Shown here piece by piece: positions 45,883 to 57,529 of a DNA stretch of 64,000 nucleotides. The stretch is taken from positions 11,656,239-11,720,238 of the forward strand of contig OX155961.1 of NCBI GenBank assembly GCA_944548615.1, read 5' to 3'. The notes under the pieces were generated by a model, which saw only the letters and a program-made list of their open reading frames with translations, was not told where the DNA came from and did not search any database. Position 1 is the stretch's first letter; each line of letters begins with the position of its first letter. Made by a program: the position numbers and the translations under genes. Origin of the DNA: Micropterix aruncella. Taxonomy: Eukaryota > Arthropoda > Insecta > Lepidoptera > Micropterigidae.

Positions 45883-46163
45883 CGGCCAGGTGGCATAGTA
45901 GTTAGGTCGCCTGATCTCACACTGTAAGATCCCGGGTTCAATTCCCGACTGGGTCCCCATTTTCCACTGGGATAAAATTAACGGAATTGCATTTAAAATT
46001 CTGTCGAATGAATGCAATAACAAGACACACACTTACATACACGCTACACGCGCACATACTTATAAATACGCCATAGTAGAGATGGCTGTAAGAGATTGTC
46101 ATATGACAATAAACCCGCCCATTGTGATTTCACAATAAAGAGTAGAAACAAACAAACAAACAA
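45883..46163 (+). mobile_element. tRNA-derived SINE, copy 2
   Basis: CGGCCAGGTGGCATAGTAGT head, B box GGGTTCAATTCCC, then ACTGGGTCCCC, GGGATAAAATTAACGGAATT, GATTGTCATATGACAATAAA and a (ACAA)n tail. Flanked by ACCGCA at 45877-45882 and 46164-46169. Same family as 11771-12052. Confidence 0.88.
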
Positions 46164-46903
46164 ACCGCATATACGATTCACCTACTTACTCGTACTTTGT
46201 ACTTACTTATAGTGGAATAGAGACACTCAGCAGTGTTTGTCAATTTCGCTCGATTGTGACCTGTTTGTCTTGTCTAGAAGTGATTTCAATCGGTATATGA
46301 TTTGTACCAGTGGGTCTCTCTTTTCAAAACGGTTGAAATCAAAGCACTTGAAATAGCCGCTACAACTCCCTAGCGAATATCCTCTTAAATCCTTTCAAAC
46401 AGAAACGATCTCTCAGTTGACTGCAAATTTCATCGCTACCGAAAGTTTATTAGCGGCACAGAATATTTGTATCTCAAGTGGAATTAAACGAGAGTTGCAA
46501 CAGCAAATTCTGGAAGCTGTGGCAGTCGATAGGTTAATAAGACCACTCAGCTCTTCGACTAAATCCTTGCAGTGGTCAGTGGCAAAACAGATGCGGTTTT
46601 ACAAGAGCGGCCGCGATGCCCCGCCCGCCCCCACAGAAAAAGCTATGCAGGTGAACGCAGCTGGGCTTGGGCGGACGGGCTAGTAGACCAAGAGGCGATA
46701 ACAGAAATGTGTCAGGTGTTAGTTATAAATAAAAAAAGAAAGACCTCTGCGGCATTCAAAATATCGTGGCATTTTCATGAGGTTGTTAAAACCAATCGGA
46801 GCAATAAACCAAATGAAGCTTACCACAACAATGAAACAACGCAAATTCATATTTATTCATATGCAGATTTACAAAATGACATAACAAGTACAAAAGCATT
46901 TAA
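46164..46903. other. Non-coding, unrecognised frames
   Basis: Frames at 46417-46683 and 46572-46910 show no known domain. A GC-rich run CCGCCCGCCCCCAC at about 46622. No gene supported. Confidence 0.4.
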
Positions 46904-47077
46904 ATTATAAATAGGATAGAAACGAATTTACCGCGTGAAATTTGTAGCACCCGACGTTTCGGTGACGTTGCAGCCGCCGTTGTCCAGTCTACCGTGGACA
47001 ACGGCGGCTGCAACGTCACCGAAAAATCGGGTGCTACAAATTTGACGCGGTAAATTCGTTTCTATCCTATTTATAAT
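46904..47077. repeat. Penelope-terminus hairpin
   Basis: Two 83-bp arms (46904-46986 and 46995-47077) around an 8-base loop. Each arm is the non-coding end of the Penelope family: ATAAATAGGATAGAAACG, AATTTACCGCGTGAAATTTG, CCCGACGTTTCGGTGACGTT, GCAGCCGCCGTTGTCCA. Three or four mismatches. No coding remains. Confidence 0.9.
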
Positions 47078-47274
47078 GTCAAACAACCGCGATAGTCTTC
47101 AATTTTATAGCATCTCTATTAATAAAATGTTGGCATTCAGACGCTTTATCTGGTCGCCACATTATGATAACCATGCTAGAAGGGTTGAGGTGTTTAAGAT
47201 AGTGTTTTTACGATGTCAACCATCAAGGCCGGATAGGTATCACCACGTGTGGAAAGCGTGCGGCTTTATATAGT

Positions 47275-47985
47275 TGGAGGTTGTCATTTGCTGCGGGCGT
47301 GCACGCCACCCCAGGACGTTATAACGGCTGTTGCTATCTTGACACCTAGTAATAAGACAAAATGACTATAAAAAGACAATCTACCGTCCAGTTCTACCAC
47401 GAGCCCGACTTCAAACAGCATGGGAAGTAGATCCGGTGGGACCCCCCCGCGCCCCGCCTATCAGATTTGGACGGATTCCTCCGCCTTCTTGTCTGGTTGC
47501 AGATCGAAGTCGCTTACGCAGACTTCTACCTATTGTGAGCGTGGTTCATCGTGAACCCGTGGCGCCCTATGCACGCATTAATCGGAGCCAAGTGGGGCAA
47601 TGCAGTATGGGCCTTATAATCAGTGTGTTTGTTAGCCAACTCAACTCATTGCTCAACTCCTATCTAACAACCACCTCGAAGAAAAACGCCGAACGGCTCT
47701 AAGCGGTTGTGATGAGTTTGTCCCACATGAGAATAATTTGTTAAAGGGTTTTGGAAACGTCGTTTCCTAAGGGGTAGATCTACCGGGCAACGGGCTCCAT
47801 GGACCCGCAAAACTCCAATAGGAGTACGCTTTACAACAGGTAAAAGCTGCGCAAGCGACTTTGAACTCGTGATCAGACAGGGAACGGCGAAATCTTTAAA
47901 AATCTGGTAGTAAGGGCATGATGATGTCCGGTTGGATGGGAATTCCCAGTTGCCTCGCGGTTTGTTAGAGGGGCTTGACTGGGGA
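47275..47985 (+). repeat. GC-rich family, diverged copy
   Basis: GTTGTCATTTGCTGCGGGCG and CCACCCCAGGACGTTATAAC start; TTCCTCCGCC.TCTTGTCTGG, GCAGATCGAAGTCGC inside. Diverged subfamily, boundaries approximate. Confidence 0.45.
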
Positions 47986-49035
47986 TTGTCTTTTGTCAAT
48001 CTTTGCGAGGGTACGTTTTTTTCACCGAAAAAAGTACTTAAATTCTGTACGGCATGCGTTTCTTAGCGACCACGACCTAACAGTACAGAGCATTTGAGAA
48101 ATCCAGACGTAAGTGCACACGTACCACTATCTCGCTTCCTCATTCATGTGACGCGTCTATCCTACTCGTTCGCGCAGTCGTCGGTAAAAACGGCGTTGCG
48201 ACCCGCTCACACATCGTCGCAATGTATTCACATATCTCGCTCGCACCTCCCCTCGTTAGTCACGTGCGTTGGCCTTCTTTATGGACTAGTGATCCAACTT
48301 GGTTGGAATGTGAACCAATTTGGTTTGAAACGCTTGTTTGTTGCATTCAATATTAGTCTAAATACTATACTGAATAAAATCTGTTTTAAGTGTAGTAAGA
48401 CGATTACAAAACTTCTAAACGTTGATGATGACCTGCTTTAAAGGGGTTCGCTCATGTGGACCCCCATTTAAATCTCTTGCACCCTCATTTTTCCGCTAAA
48501 ATGGAGCCCTTTCAAGTATAAATCGACCCCTGGGGATCAACTGCTCTACATTAATAATAAAGAAAATCTGTTGCATCAACCGCGCCGCAGTTCCGAGAAA
48601 TAATCTTGTTCGCTTTTGGCTGAAAAGCAAGAAGCGAAGAGGTCGGGGTCGGGAGATGGGTGGCTGCGGTGGTAGGGCTAACGGCTCCGCCGCGGTGATT
48701 ATTCAGAATATACGCTTATTTATAATACCATTACCGGTTCGCGGCAATCTCTACATTCGCATCGCCACCGGCCGACCCCGCCACCCACTCTTGCTCCGCC
48801 TCCCCCTGCATATAAATCTCCAAGCACAGCCTACTGGATTATTGGGAGAAAAACGGGGCCGAGGTAAACGTATACAGTGGGAGCGAGATGCAAAAAACTC
48901 AAACAAGGGAAACATTAGCGCAGTAGCTGCCTGCAGCTTTTAAAAACAAAATATTCGTGTTCGAGTATTAATGTAATGTGTTCGAGTGTTGTGAGAGTTT
49001 GTTCTGGCATTGTGTTTTATGAGTCGGCGAAGCAA
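47986..49035. other. Apparently unique stretch
   Basis: Frames 48094-48441 and 48656-48943 are open but unrecognised. 48590-48900 is GC-rich. No splice pattern that I can defend. Confidence 0.35.
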
Positions 49036-50105
49036 AGTAGTTGTTACCGTCAAGTATGTTCAAAAAAATATCTAATTTTCGGGTAAAATTTGACAAACTG
49101 AGTGGTAATAGCGATCCCTTGTTTTGTGAACATAAAAATAGATGATTAAATATACAATCGCCCTTTGCCCCTCTACGATTCTCTCTTAAATTCCGTGAAA
49201 TCCCATTTGAAACATTCTAATTTTGAAATCGACGACTATCGCGACTGTGTTATAAACAAGATATCCATCACACAAACACACACTAACATCCATACACTCG
49301 CACCTAGCGATTTTAACTGTTACTTTTAAATTCTTTTTGGTTTTATTTATTTTGTATTGTTTAGCATATTTAATCCTTATATAGCAAATAATTTAAAACA
49401 TCATTGGCTTTGTTACTGGTACCTATATATATTATGCTTATAAGTATTTTTTTATGCTGTATGTTTTTAAGAAAAATAAAAATAAAAAATAAAATAAAAA
49501 CGAATTTAGCGAGTGAACTTTGTAACACCCGACGTTTTAGAGATGAGGCAACCGCCGTTGCAAAGTAGTTGTTACCGTCAGGTATGTTCAAAGACTTATT
49601 ACATTTTTGGGTTAAATTTGGAAGACTGAATGCTAATCGCGATCCCTTGTTTCGTGATTACCAAATAGCTGATTAAATATACAATCGCCCTTTGTCCCTC
49701 TCCGATTGTCTCTTAAATTTTATGAAACCCAATTTTTGAACATCCTTATTTTGAAACCGAAGACTATCGCGGTTGTGTGTAACATCCGACGTTTTAGAGA
49801 TGTGACAAACGCCATTGCAAAGCAGTAATACCGTGAAACCCAATTTTAAACATCCTAATTTTGAAATCGAGGACTATCGCGGTTGTGTGACATTATAATT
49901 AAGATAAAGACGAATTTACTGCGTGAAGTTGCAACCGCCGTTGTCCAGGGTAGACTGTCAATCTACCCTGGACATGTCAGTATATCCTAACATGTCCAGG
50001 GTGGACTGCCAGTATACCCTGGACATTTCAGTACATCCTAACATCGCCAAAACGGTATTACAAACTTCACGCGGTAAATACATACGTTTTTATCTTATTT
50101 ATAAT
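49036..50105. repeat. Array of Penelope-terminus pieces and a 215-bp direct repeat
   Basis: A 215-bp unit (AGTAGTTGTTACCGTCA.GTA, GCGATCCCTTGTTT.GTGA, ATATACAATCGCCCTTTG, GACTATCGCG.) occurs at 49036-49250 and 49563-49775. Around it are pieces of the Penelope end: ACACCCGACGTTTTAGAGAT (49525), ACATCCGACGTTTTAGAGAT (49787), GACTATCGCGGTTGTGTGAC (49875), ACTTCACGCGGTAAATACAT (50070). Confidence 0.7.
49940..50045. repeat. Alternating inverted/direct repeats of TACCCTGGACAT
   Basis: TGTCCAGGGTAGACTG (49939), CTACCCTGGACATGTCAGTA (49963), ATGTCCAGGGTGGACTG (49991) and TACCCTGGACATTTCAGTAC (50015), with CATCCTAACAT/TATCCTAACAT between. Four 14-16 base units in alternating orientation. Confidence 0.75.
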
Positions 50106-50280
50106 CCTAATTTTATTTATTTCATTTGTCAGTGGTGCATTAAACTATATAAATATAATGGCAACCGGTTAAAATACGAATTGCTTTATAAGATTGAACG
50201 CTGTTTTCCATCGAATCTGCAATATCCGCGTGGACGAGAGTTTGCGCCGCTTTGCATATCTTCTATATCATTAACACTTA

Positions 50281-50770
50281 GGCCGGCCGCACACGTGCGA
50301 TTTCCGTATTCGATTTCTGAATACGATTTCCTTATTCGGGTACCCGAATGCACGCATTTCATACTAAGGCCGGCCGCACACGCACGGTTTCCGTATTCGA
50401 TTTCTGAATTCGGAATACCGACTCGGAATTCCGTGAACCTACCCGCAGACGTTCGTTTTTTTCCATTCGGAATTTTTACTGCACTGGCAGTAAAAATTGA
50501 CGTACAGTAACTCCCCGCGGCTATATAGATGACGTCGAATTAATTGCTATTGCATAGGTTTTTGCTATCACAAGAAGAAGAGGAATTGTCGTTATTGGGT
50601 ACATCCATTGAATACTTCGAAAATAAAGGAGAGTCCACGATATCTCAAGAGGGCAAAATTACGAGGACACCCAGACGCATTCTTCGATTTTTACAGGATG
50701 CTAATAAAGTCCTTTGATGGGCTTCATAATGGCCTAGGCGAGAATTTACTTATACCAGGCACTAAATAGT
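50281..50770 (+). mobile_element. PIF/Harbinger relic with duplicated left end
   Basis: GGCCGGCCGCACACG follows TTA at 50278-50280 and again TAA at 50365-50367; the two starts are 87 bp apart and both continue into ATTTCCGTATTCGATTTCTG-like sequence. Downstream (about 50530-50770) the frames read DDVELIAIA, then CRYWVHPLN, RGHPDAFFDFYRM and LIKSFDGL, the Harbinger N-terminal region, with a stop and one frameshift. The DDE core and the right end are missing. Confidence 0.72.
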
Positions 50771-50779
50771 CTTCTAGGC

Positions 50780-51715
50780 ACGGCGCTGCTCTGTGGAAAA
50801 TGGTAGAACAAGGGCCGGCCAAAATAGGTTTTTACAAATGCCGCAACTGACATGTTTATTATTTTTATATAATAGCTTAATGCTTAAACTTACCTATAAT
50901 GTGGGCATTTTATATAGAAATATAGAAAAATATTGTTACCAATGCACCAAAATTTATTATTTTTTTAGATGTCATGTTTGTTCACTTCATCAGTTTAAAA
51001 GTTTATTTCTCGTTACACATGTAGAAATAAGTATACTATAGTATTTTATATTTATGAAAACATCATTTTCTGCAGATTTCAGAACTGCTAAAAGTTTATA
51101 GTAGTATTGTTCAGGTTACGTGAAACAATTGAAAAATAAAATAAGGAAAAAAAAGTTTTTTTTTCTAAGTTCATAGAGATTTTTAACAGTTACCCACGCT
51201 TGCCCACGCGTTATAATTAATGTTGCCTAGTAGCATAGATATCCATAACAAACACTTATAAAAATTGGCTGCTAGTTTTTGCTAATTCTAAAGTTATTGG
51301 AAAAAATGTGGTTAAAGTCAGGAAACGTAAAACCGCTATCTGTTGTGGTTTCAATAGTAAATTATTACTATCTATAGTTTGCCGTAAGTTTTGTTATCAG
51401 GATCAATTGTTTATGACTTTTGCGCTCGCTTTTGCATCGTGCGTAAATATAATCAACAAAATACACGCTACCTATCCCTATAAATAAAGAGTTGAAACAT
51501 TTATTTCACTATAACAAGTTCATAGCGGTAATTAAACAGACATTCAACTGTTACTGTTTCAATGACTGATTTCAAGTTTTCTAAACGAGAATTAATACTT
51601 TTATACAGTGAAGAAGGAAAATCACTTGAGATACTATCAATAGTCTTAAAAGGAATTATTAAGTTTCTGCAGACAACAATTGTTTTATCGTGAGTGATAT
51701 TCAACGTTTCTTTTC
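50780..51715. other. AT-rich non-coding stretch
   Basis: No gene recognised; short frames only. Confidence 0.45.
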
Positions 51716-51719
51716 GATT

Positions 51720-52230
51720 TGAGTGATATTCCTCGCGCCCTTACTACCGGTTGCAACCAGATTACTCCGGTCTCCCGGCTGGTTACGAGTTCGAGGTGGC
51801 TTGCGCGGTCCTCTCCCTTACGTAGCGGTGAAACGGTGTATATACATACCGAATCTATCGCGGACTACGGCATCCTTTGCCCGGCTTTACACCCGGAATC
51901 GAGTAGCCGATGGTCGTTTCAAGAGCAGTCACCGTAAGGTGAACAACTACCCCCGCTCTATGGGAGACAGTACTGTTTCCTAACTCCCCCGACTGTTAGT
52001 CAGAATGCACAATCGATTGGCGAACGCCGTACGATTCGCAAACCGTTTAGGAGTGCGAGAAGATTCACTCCTGGGGGAAACTAGCCCTCAGGCTAGAGTC
52101 CTGCCCGCGCTTGCAGTTCATGCGTGGAGGGCGCCGGATGGGTGTTGACTGTTGACCCGTGAGTGTGACCGACCCTGAACAAATGGATCTTTGTGGCCAA
52201 CTCCAACAGGGCCCATTAGCTCCTTAATTA
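51720..52230 (+). repeat. GC-rich family copy, truncated 5' end
   Basis: Lacks the terminal hairpin. Contains CTTGCGCGGTCCTCTCCCTT, TCTATCGCGGACTACGGCAT, AATCGATTGGCGAACGCC, ACTCCTGGGGGAAACTAGCC, ends GGGCCCATTAGCTCC. Confidence 0.75.
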
Positions 52231-52239
52231 GTGGCATTC

Positions 52240-53600
52240 AATGGTTCCAAGAAATCAATGCCTATCCTGAAAAATTGCTATCTAATCCGATTTAATCATG
52301 AAAATCATCTCCCGAATCTCGCCCAAATTAATCATCTCTTAAGCCGCGCTGCTATTAGTGCGGCAACGGAGGGAACCCCCTAATATTTGTCGCGGAAACT
52401 CGAGGCGGAAGCTCTCTCAGCCAGTTGCAGGTGTTCCCGTTTCCGCTTCGCCGGCAACTTTGCCGTTTTCCATATTATCCCCGGCTTATGGGCAGGAGTG
52501 AGAGAGGACACCCCTCTTACCAGTCCCACGCTGAGTTTGCACATTTCGCCCTCTCATAATAATTTCAGGCGGAGAACTTCTGCCCGTGAGATGCTACGGC
52601 GCGGCACCAAGGCCATCCAAAGTTGCCCAAAGGCTCGGCGTTAAAATATATGGAAGAAGTTGTCGCCAACTAAATGTTACTTTTTTGTTGCATATTTTCC
52701 AGTGCCTTTATTCGGGTCGTTTGATAGTGCAATACTGTTATCGTAACGTAGGTCAGTGTTGAGCACGGATGTCGAATATGGGACAGTGACCTCCGGTCGA
52801 TATCGGATATTTTCGCTTCCGGTAGGTTTGCCTCGACGCGCGATCTTCTAGCTATTAGCATCGAGAAATTCTCCCTTGTACAAAATGCGTCGTTACTGGC
52901 TCGAACAAGAGAATTATACTAAGTCTATCTTGTTTAATCGTACAATCGATACGACGATTCGCTATCGTATGTACTCAGTATTCAAAATGTATATATCTGT
53001 CGACATCTCGAAAAAAAATTCTAGCGCGTTAACAATACCTTACCTCCTCGTCAGTTGATAGGCCGGTAAAGTAAACTGCAAAAACTATATTAAAAATTAC
53101 TACATACTTAGCATTGGGAGTGGAAAATGGGAACGTTGGATAAATATTTCTTCGTCCGTTAGGTACATAGGCTGTCGTAATGATTGCTACACTATAACAA
53201 TGCTTTCTAGCCAGTATATTTTCTATAAAAGTTCATATGTATATTAACATTATAAATATTTATATTAACTATACTTTTACATTTTATTATTACCTTATCG
53301 TATTATTTATATTAATTTATTATTTGTGCAAGTGTATGTATGTAGGTATATATGTATGTATGTTATATAACATCATATATCTTAAATACATCTACATAAC
53401 TCATAATGTGGCTTCCCTATCCCTTTCCCCTTAAACCTGTATTTTTTTCATAGCTCATTGCGCTGTAACAAAATATTTAGTTTAATTGTGAAAACTTTTA
53501 ATTGGCCTTAGATTTGTATAATATGTATTAGCATTAAGTATAAAACGCTGTAACTTTTCCGAAAAATAAAAATAAAATATATAACGATCCTCTGCTCCAT
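52240..53600. other. Unique island then AT-rich/microsatellite sequence
   Basis: 52240-52660 is GC-richer with several TAAT/ATTA motifs (AATCCGATTTAATCATG) and may be regulatory. 53230-53400 holds TATGTATG-type microsatellite; 53540-53580 an A-rich end. No gene supported. Confidence 0.35.
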
Positions 53601-54574
53601 GTAAGAAGACCTAAAGCTGAAATATCTAAGAAGTTAACACCAACAAGCTGGTGGTCGTTACTTACAAGATATTCTCCACATGTTATCAGCCATGTTATCA
53701 GCGACGCAGCAAAGCTCTGTTATCAGCGAAGCCGTCTCCGACAGCAACCGACACACTTACTTCACGAGCACCACACCAATCTCTAAATTACATGGGGCAT
53801 TCTATAAGAAAACGAACATCGATGTACCAATAATAAAGTTATACAAAATCATGTAATTACTTGATAAATCATAAGTCAAAGCCTGAAATTAAACTATGAA
53901 TAAAAAATAAAACAAAAATAATGTTTATTTCGTATTTTTACCCTATTGTAAGTTGTAACGGTAGAGACCTTCATGAATGCGACATCCATTGGTGATATTG
54001 GTAGCATTATATAAAATCCTTTATGTTTGCCAATTAACGAGATTGTTTTGAAACATAGCTGAGGCGTATTAAAATAAACAAAGCTGAGGCATATTTCAAT
54101 GCTCAGTAACGTCCCAAAACGGGTACTAGCGCGGCACGACAAACCGCGCTCACAACGAACTGAATTTACATCAAAATCACAGTGCAACCACCCCCTGTTA
54201 GATATGTGTGAGAAAGATGGATAAATTCTGTATTGTACGATTATTCAGTCGTGCTTCTCGCAGTCTAGAATCCCTAATATAATTGTTTGTATTCTTGGGG
54301 CACTTAGTCGAATGCTGCCATTGCTCAGATCTGTGCTTCTCTTTGGATATTATGTAGCTTCTCTTCGGATATATGTATGAAAATAAATAAAACGAACTAA
54401 TAGATCTGGTAAAGCATGTAATAACGTACACAAATGAGTTTATAATTTCTAGATAGGGTTTCGTATTTTGAGATAAAACGTCGATATCGCTGAATAAGTG
54501 AGTTTTTTCAGTTCTCCAACTTTCTAATAATTATTCATAATTATCTAATTGTTTTACAAAATGAAGTTTTAATG

Positions 54575-54655
54575 TTTTATATTTCAAATTTCAATGCGAT
54601 CATTTTATAATTCTTCTTTTCATGATCCATCAAGTAGTTTCTTTCTTATGATCGT
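54575..54655 (+). repeat. Fragment of the TTAA-MITE interior
   Basis: ATTTCAAATTTCAATGCGAT, CATTTTA.A.TTCTT and AGTAGTTT match 36098-36180. No ends preserved. Confidence 0.6.
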
Positions 54656-54728
54656 TTTTCTAAAGTGCTATATTTTTGACCTTCAACTCTCAGAAATGAC
54701 AGGTGACTGCCAAGATTTATACCCGCTA

Positions 54729-55360
54729 CTCATCATCATCATCATCATCATTTATTCATTCCATAAAAGCATTTCACAATACTGAGGAACATGTCAAATT
54801 TTACAAATCATAATTTACCGGATGATAAAACCGCTTTGATTAATTAAAAGGAAGAAAAAAAATTATTGTAATCAGAGGTGATTACTTAAAAATAGTCAAA
54901 TTTACAAAATAATCAATAATCAAACAATAAATAATAATCAATACAATGAAAAAGAAAAATTCTGAAACATGCGTAATTAAAAACAATGTCAATAAAATCT
55001 AAAACTTAGTGCGAAAGTAGTCATAATATGGTTATTTATAATAAAGCGATTGTGGACGCAATATCATAAAAGTCGTTCAGTTTGTAAAGGGCATGTTTGA
55101 CTAACTGATTTTTCAAGCATGCCCTCAAGGCATGATCTCAAGTCTTCTCGTCGATGACGGCAATGCATTGAACAATTTAAAACTAATATATAAAAATGTT
55201 TTTTGATATTTAGTCAAGCGTACTTTAGGCAATAATACATTGTTTTTATGTCGCGTATTATGGTTATGTCGGGTGGAGTGAAGCTCGCAATTTAAAAAAT
55301 TCTCTTTGGCGTATAAAAGGCACTGATATATGTACATGGACGACATGGTAAGGATACCAG
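54729..55360 (-). pseudogene. LINE 3' end with (ATG)n tail
   Basis: Minus-strand frame 55346-55125 reads QCLLYAKENFL, HNTRHKNNVLLPKVRLTKYQ and KTFLYISFKLFNALPSSTRR, the C-terminal signature of insect Jockey/CR1-type LINEs. The 3' UTR runs to a (CAT)n on the plus strand at 54729-54751, i.e. an (ATG)n tail. No RT core remains. Confidence 0.7.
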
Positions 55361-55394
55361 CTTTAAAAAAAAGGGGCGCAATGTGTTTCTCTGC

Positions 55395-55640
55395 TTGAGG
55401 GGTTAATTCTTAATAAATAAGCTTTAAAATTATTGTAGCGTCCGCTACAATTTTGCTTAACCCCTCGGAAGCCAGCTTTCGCGCGCAAAAAATTGCGCCG
55501 CAACTTTTTGGTCGATTTTGTGAATAAATACTAACAATATCGTTTTTTCATGAATTACCTCGTGTAACCTAGTAATTAATCTTGTTAATCATGTAAATTA
55601 TATATTTGTATATTATATATGGGGGCCGGCCCGTCGGCAT
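55395..55640. repeat. Two facing TTAA-repeat ends; empty site of the 23-kb transposon
   Basis: GAGGGGTTAA (55398-55407) and TTAACCCCTCGGAAG (about 55459) face each other about 60 bp apart. From 55490 the sequence (CCGCAACTTTTTGGTCGATT, TAATCTTGTTAATCATGTAA, TATATATGGGGGCCGGCC) is the uninterrupted version of the repeat split at 23337/26018. Confidence 0.75.
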
Positions 55641-57525
55641 CCGACGGATTAATATAAGTGTTTTCACTTTGTTTTGTACCAAACTGTTCTATTTTCATAA
55701 TATTACAAAACGCTTTTATTTTCATAATAAAGTCGCACGTGTCCCACCCGTGACAAGTGTTGACCCACCAGTGACATAAAAAAATTATTAATTTTGAAAA
55801 TGAAGTTAGTTTATTTGTTTACGTCATTGTAACTAAACATCTAATGTATATGAAAATATCTTATTTCAAGAAAAATGTGAAATAAATTCGTCGAACATTT
55901 CTTATAGGTTTCTTATAGGTATGTCGATTTTTTGTCCCATCCGTGACAGAAGAATATCTCAGTTTTTTCACCAAATTAAATAAAATAGGGTTAATGTTCT
56001 GTTGCTAAATTATTCATTGAAGATTTAGCGTCCTCTTCAAAAATAAATAGTACAAATTTGTACTATTTCTTTACAATTTGTATTTAGAAATTTGTACTTT
56101 CAACCGAACGAGAGCGAGCAACAGGTACGTTAGAAAGGAATATGAAATGAACTATCGTCGATTTACCCGCACCAAAACTATCTATCGAACTTATAGACGC
56201 CCGAATAAGTTTGAACACATTTCGTGCGGTGTTAGATTTTATTTATTTATTTATTTATTTTATTTTATAGCAAACTTACAGATAGTAAATATATGATACT
56301 AGTACCTATCTTAAAAACATATTTAAACGAAACAAATTTACTATCCTATGAATAGTTTGCAATGCTTGCATTACACATTAACATAGAAATAACATGAACA
56401 CGTTGATAGTAGAAAAAACATAATAAAGCTAATAATAATATAAGGGTAAGACCAGAAATAATTGAAATAAGTTGAAATAAGTTGTTAATAAGGTTATTTG
56501 GATAGAGCAAAATAGAAGTATGAGTAATTGGATAATAATATTTATTATATATTATATGATATAATACAATAGTATGTTATAATACAATAATCATATAATA
56601 CAGTACATTAGGTTGGCAGTTAGCGAAATCTTAAAAAGTAGGAGATAGGCTAGGTATGATCGAATATTTTATTATATTTATGGAGTCATAAAATACATCT
56701 AATCATTTACAGTTACACGATTTATCAAAAACGCGACACATTCTGGCAAGAGGTCTATACGATCCGATGTTATTGCAAGCGACAACCGAAAATGTTTGAG
56801 AGCTCCTCGTTGGTCGCGGTGGCACACGAAATTGAACTTTTTCTAGACTAGCTGGGTTCTATCTTTCTAGTCTAGTCGATTGTGCAAAATCTTATGGAGC
56901 TGCTTAATCTTCGGTGGGTAGTTTAATTGCGAAAAAGTAACAACCGTTCAGTTCACATTCCGCTGTAATGTACTGTTATGTCTCGTTCACATGATATAAT
57001 TTAGTTTAAGAGAAACGCAATCGAGACCATTGTGTACCTACCATTTTAGGGCATCTAAGACACAATTTACTATGTAAATGTCTCACCCATGACAATGGAA
57101 TGCCCCATATCTCTCAATATAAATATCAATCACCCGACATTTATCGTTTCCTTAGCCCTCCGACATTTAATTTTGATTAATTTCAAGCAATAATTCGGCT
57201 CGGTGAAGGTAATAGTCGTAAAAGAGCCATAAACGCATGGGAAATTGATTGAAAGGGGTAGCAAGTGGTATGGGTCGGGTATAACAATGAAGGGTTAGTT
57301 GGGTTTATGACTTGTGGGCGAATGTGTGTACATTTTCGCCTGGGCCTTCATCAATCATTCGCACCGCCCACAAAGGAAATCAACGTCATTCTGTTGTCGT
57401 CTCCCGGGTTATCACACGTTTAATATCACACAACGTATTAATAATAATAGAATGATAAAGATATAGGGATATACGAGTATAATGGTAAATTGGGAAAGGC
57501 ATCAGATCCCTATTTTTTTTTAAAT
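55641..57525. other. AT-rich stretch with recurring GTCCCACCCGTGACA motif
   Basis: The motif or a close variant appears at about 55742, 55762, 55933 and 57079. (TTTA)n at 56240-56262 looks like a reversed LINE tail. 57150-57400 is an apparently unique, GC-richer island with TGATTGAA, CATCAATCATTCG and TTTATGAC motifs. No gene supported. Confidence 0.4.
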
Positions 57526-57529
57526 ACAC

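Noticed and set aside
53620..53800. Possible hAT transposase fragment (KLTPTSWWSLLTRYSP)
   Set aside because: Only a loose resemblance to the WW motif; no dimerisation motif or TIRs visible. Not supportable without a search.
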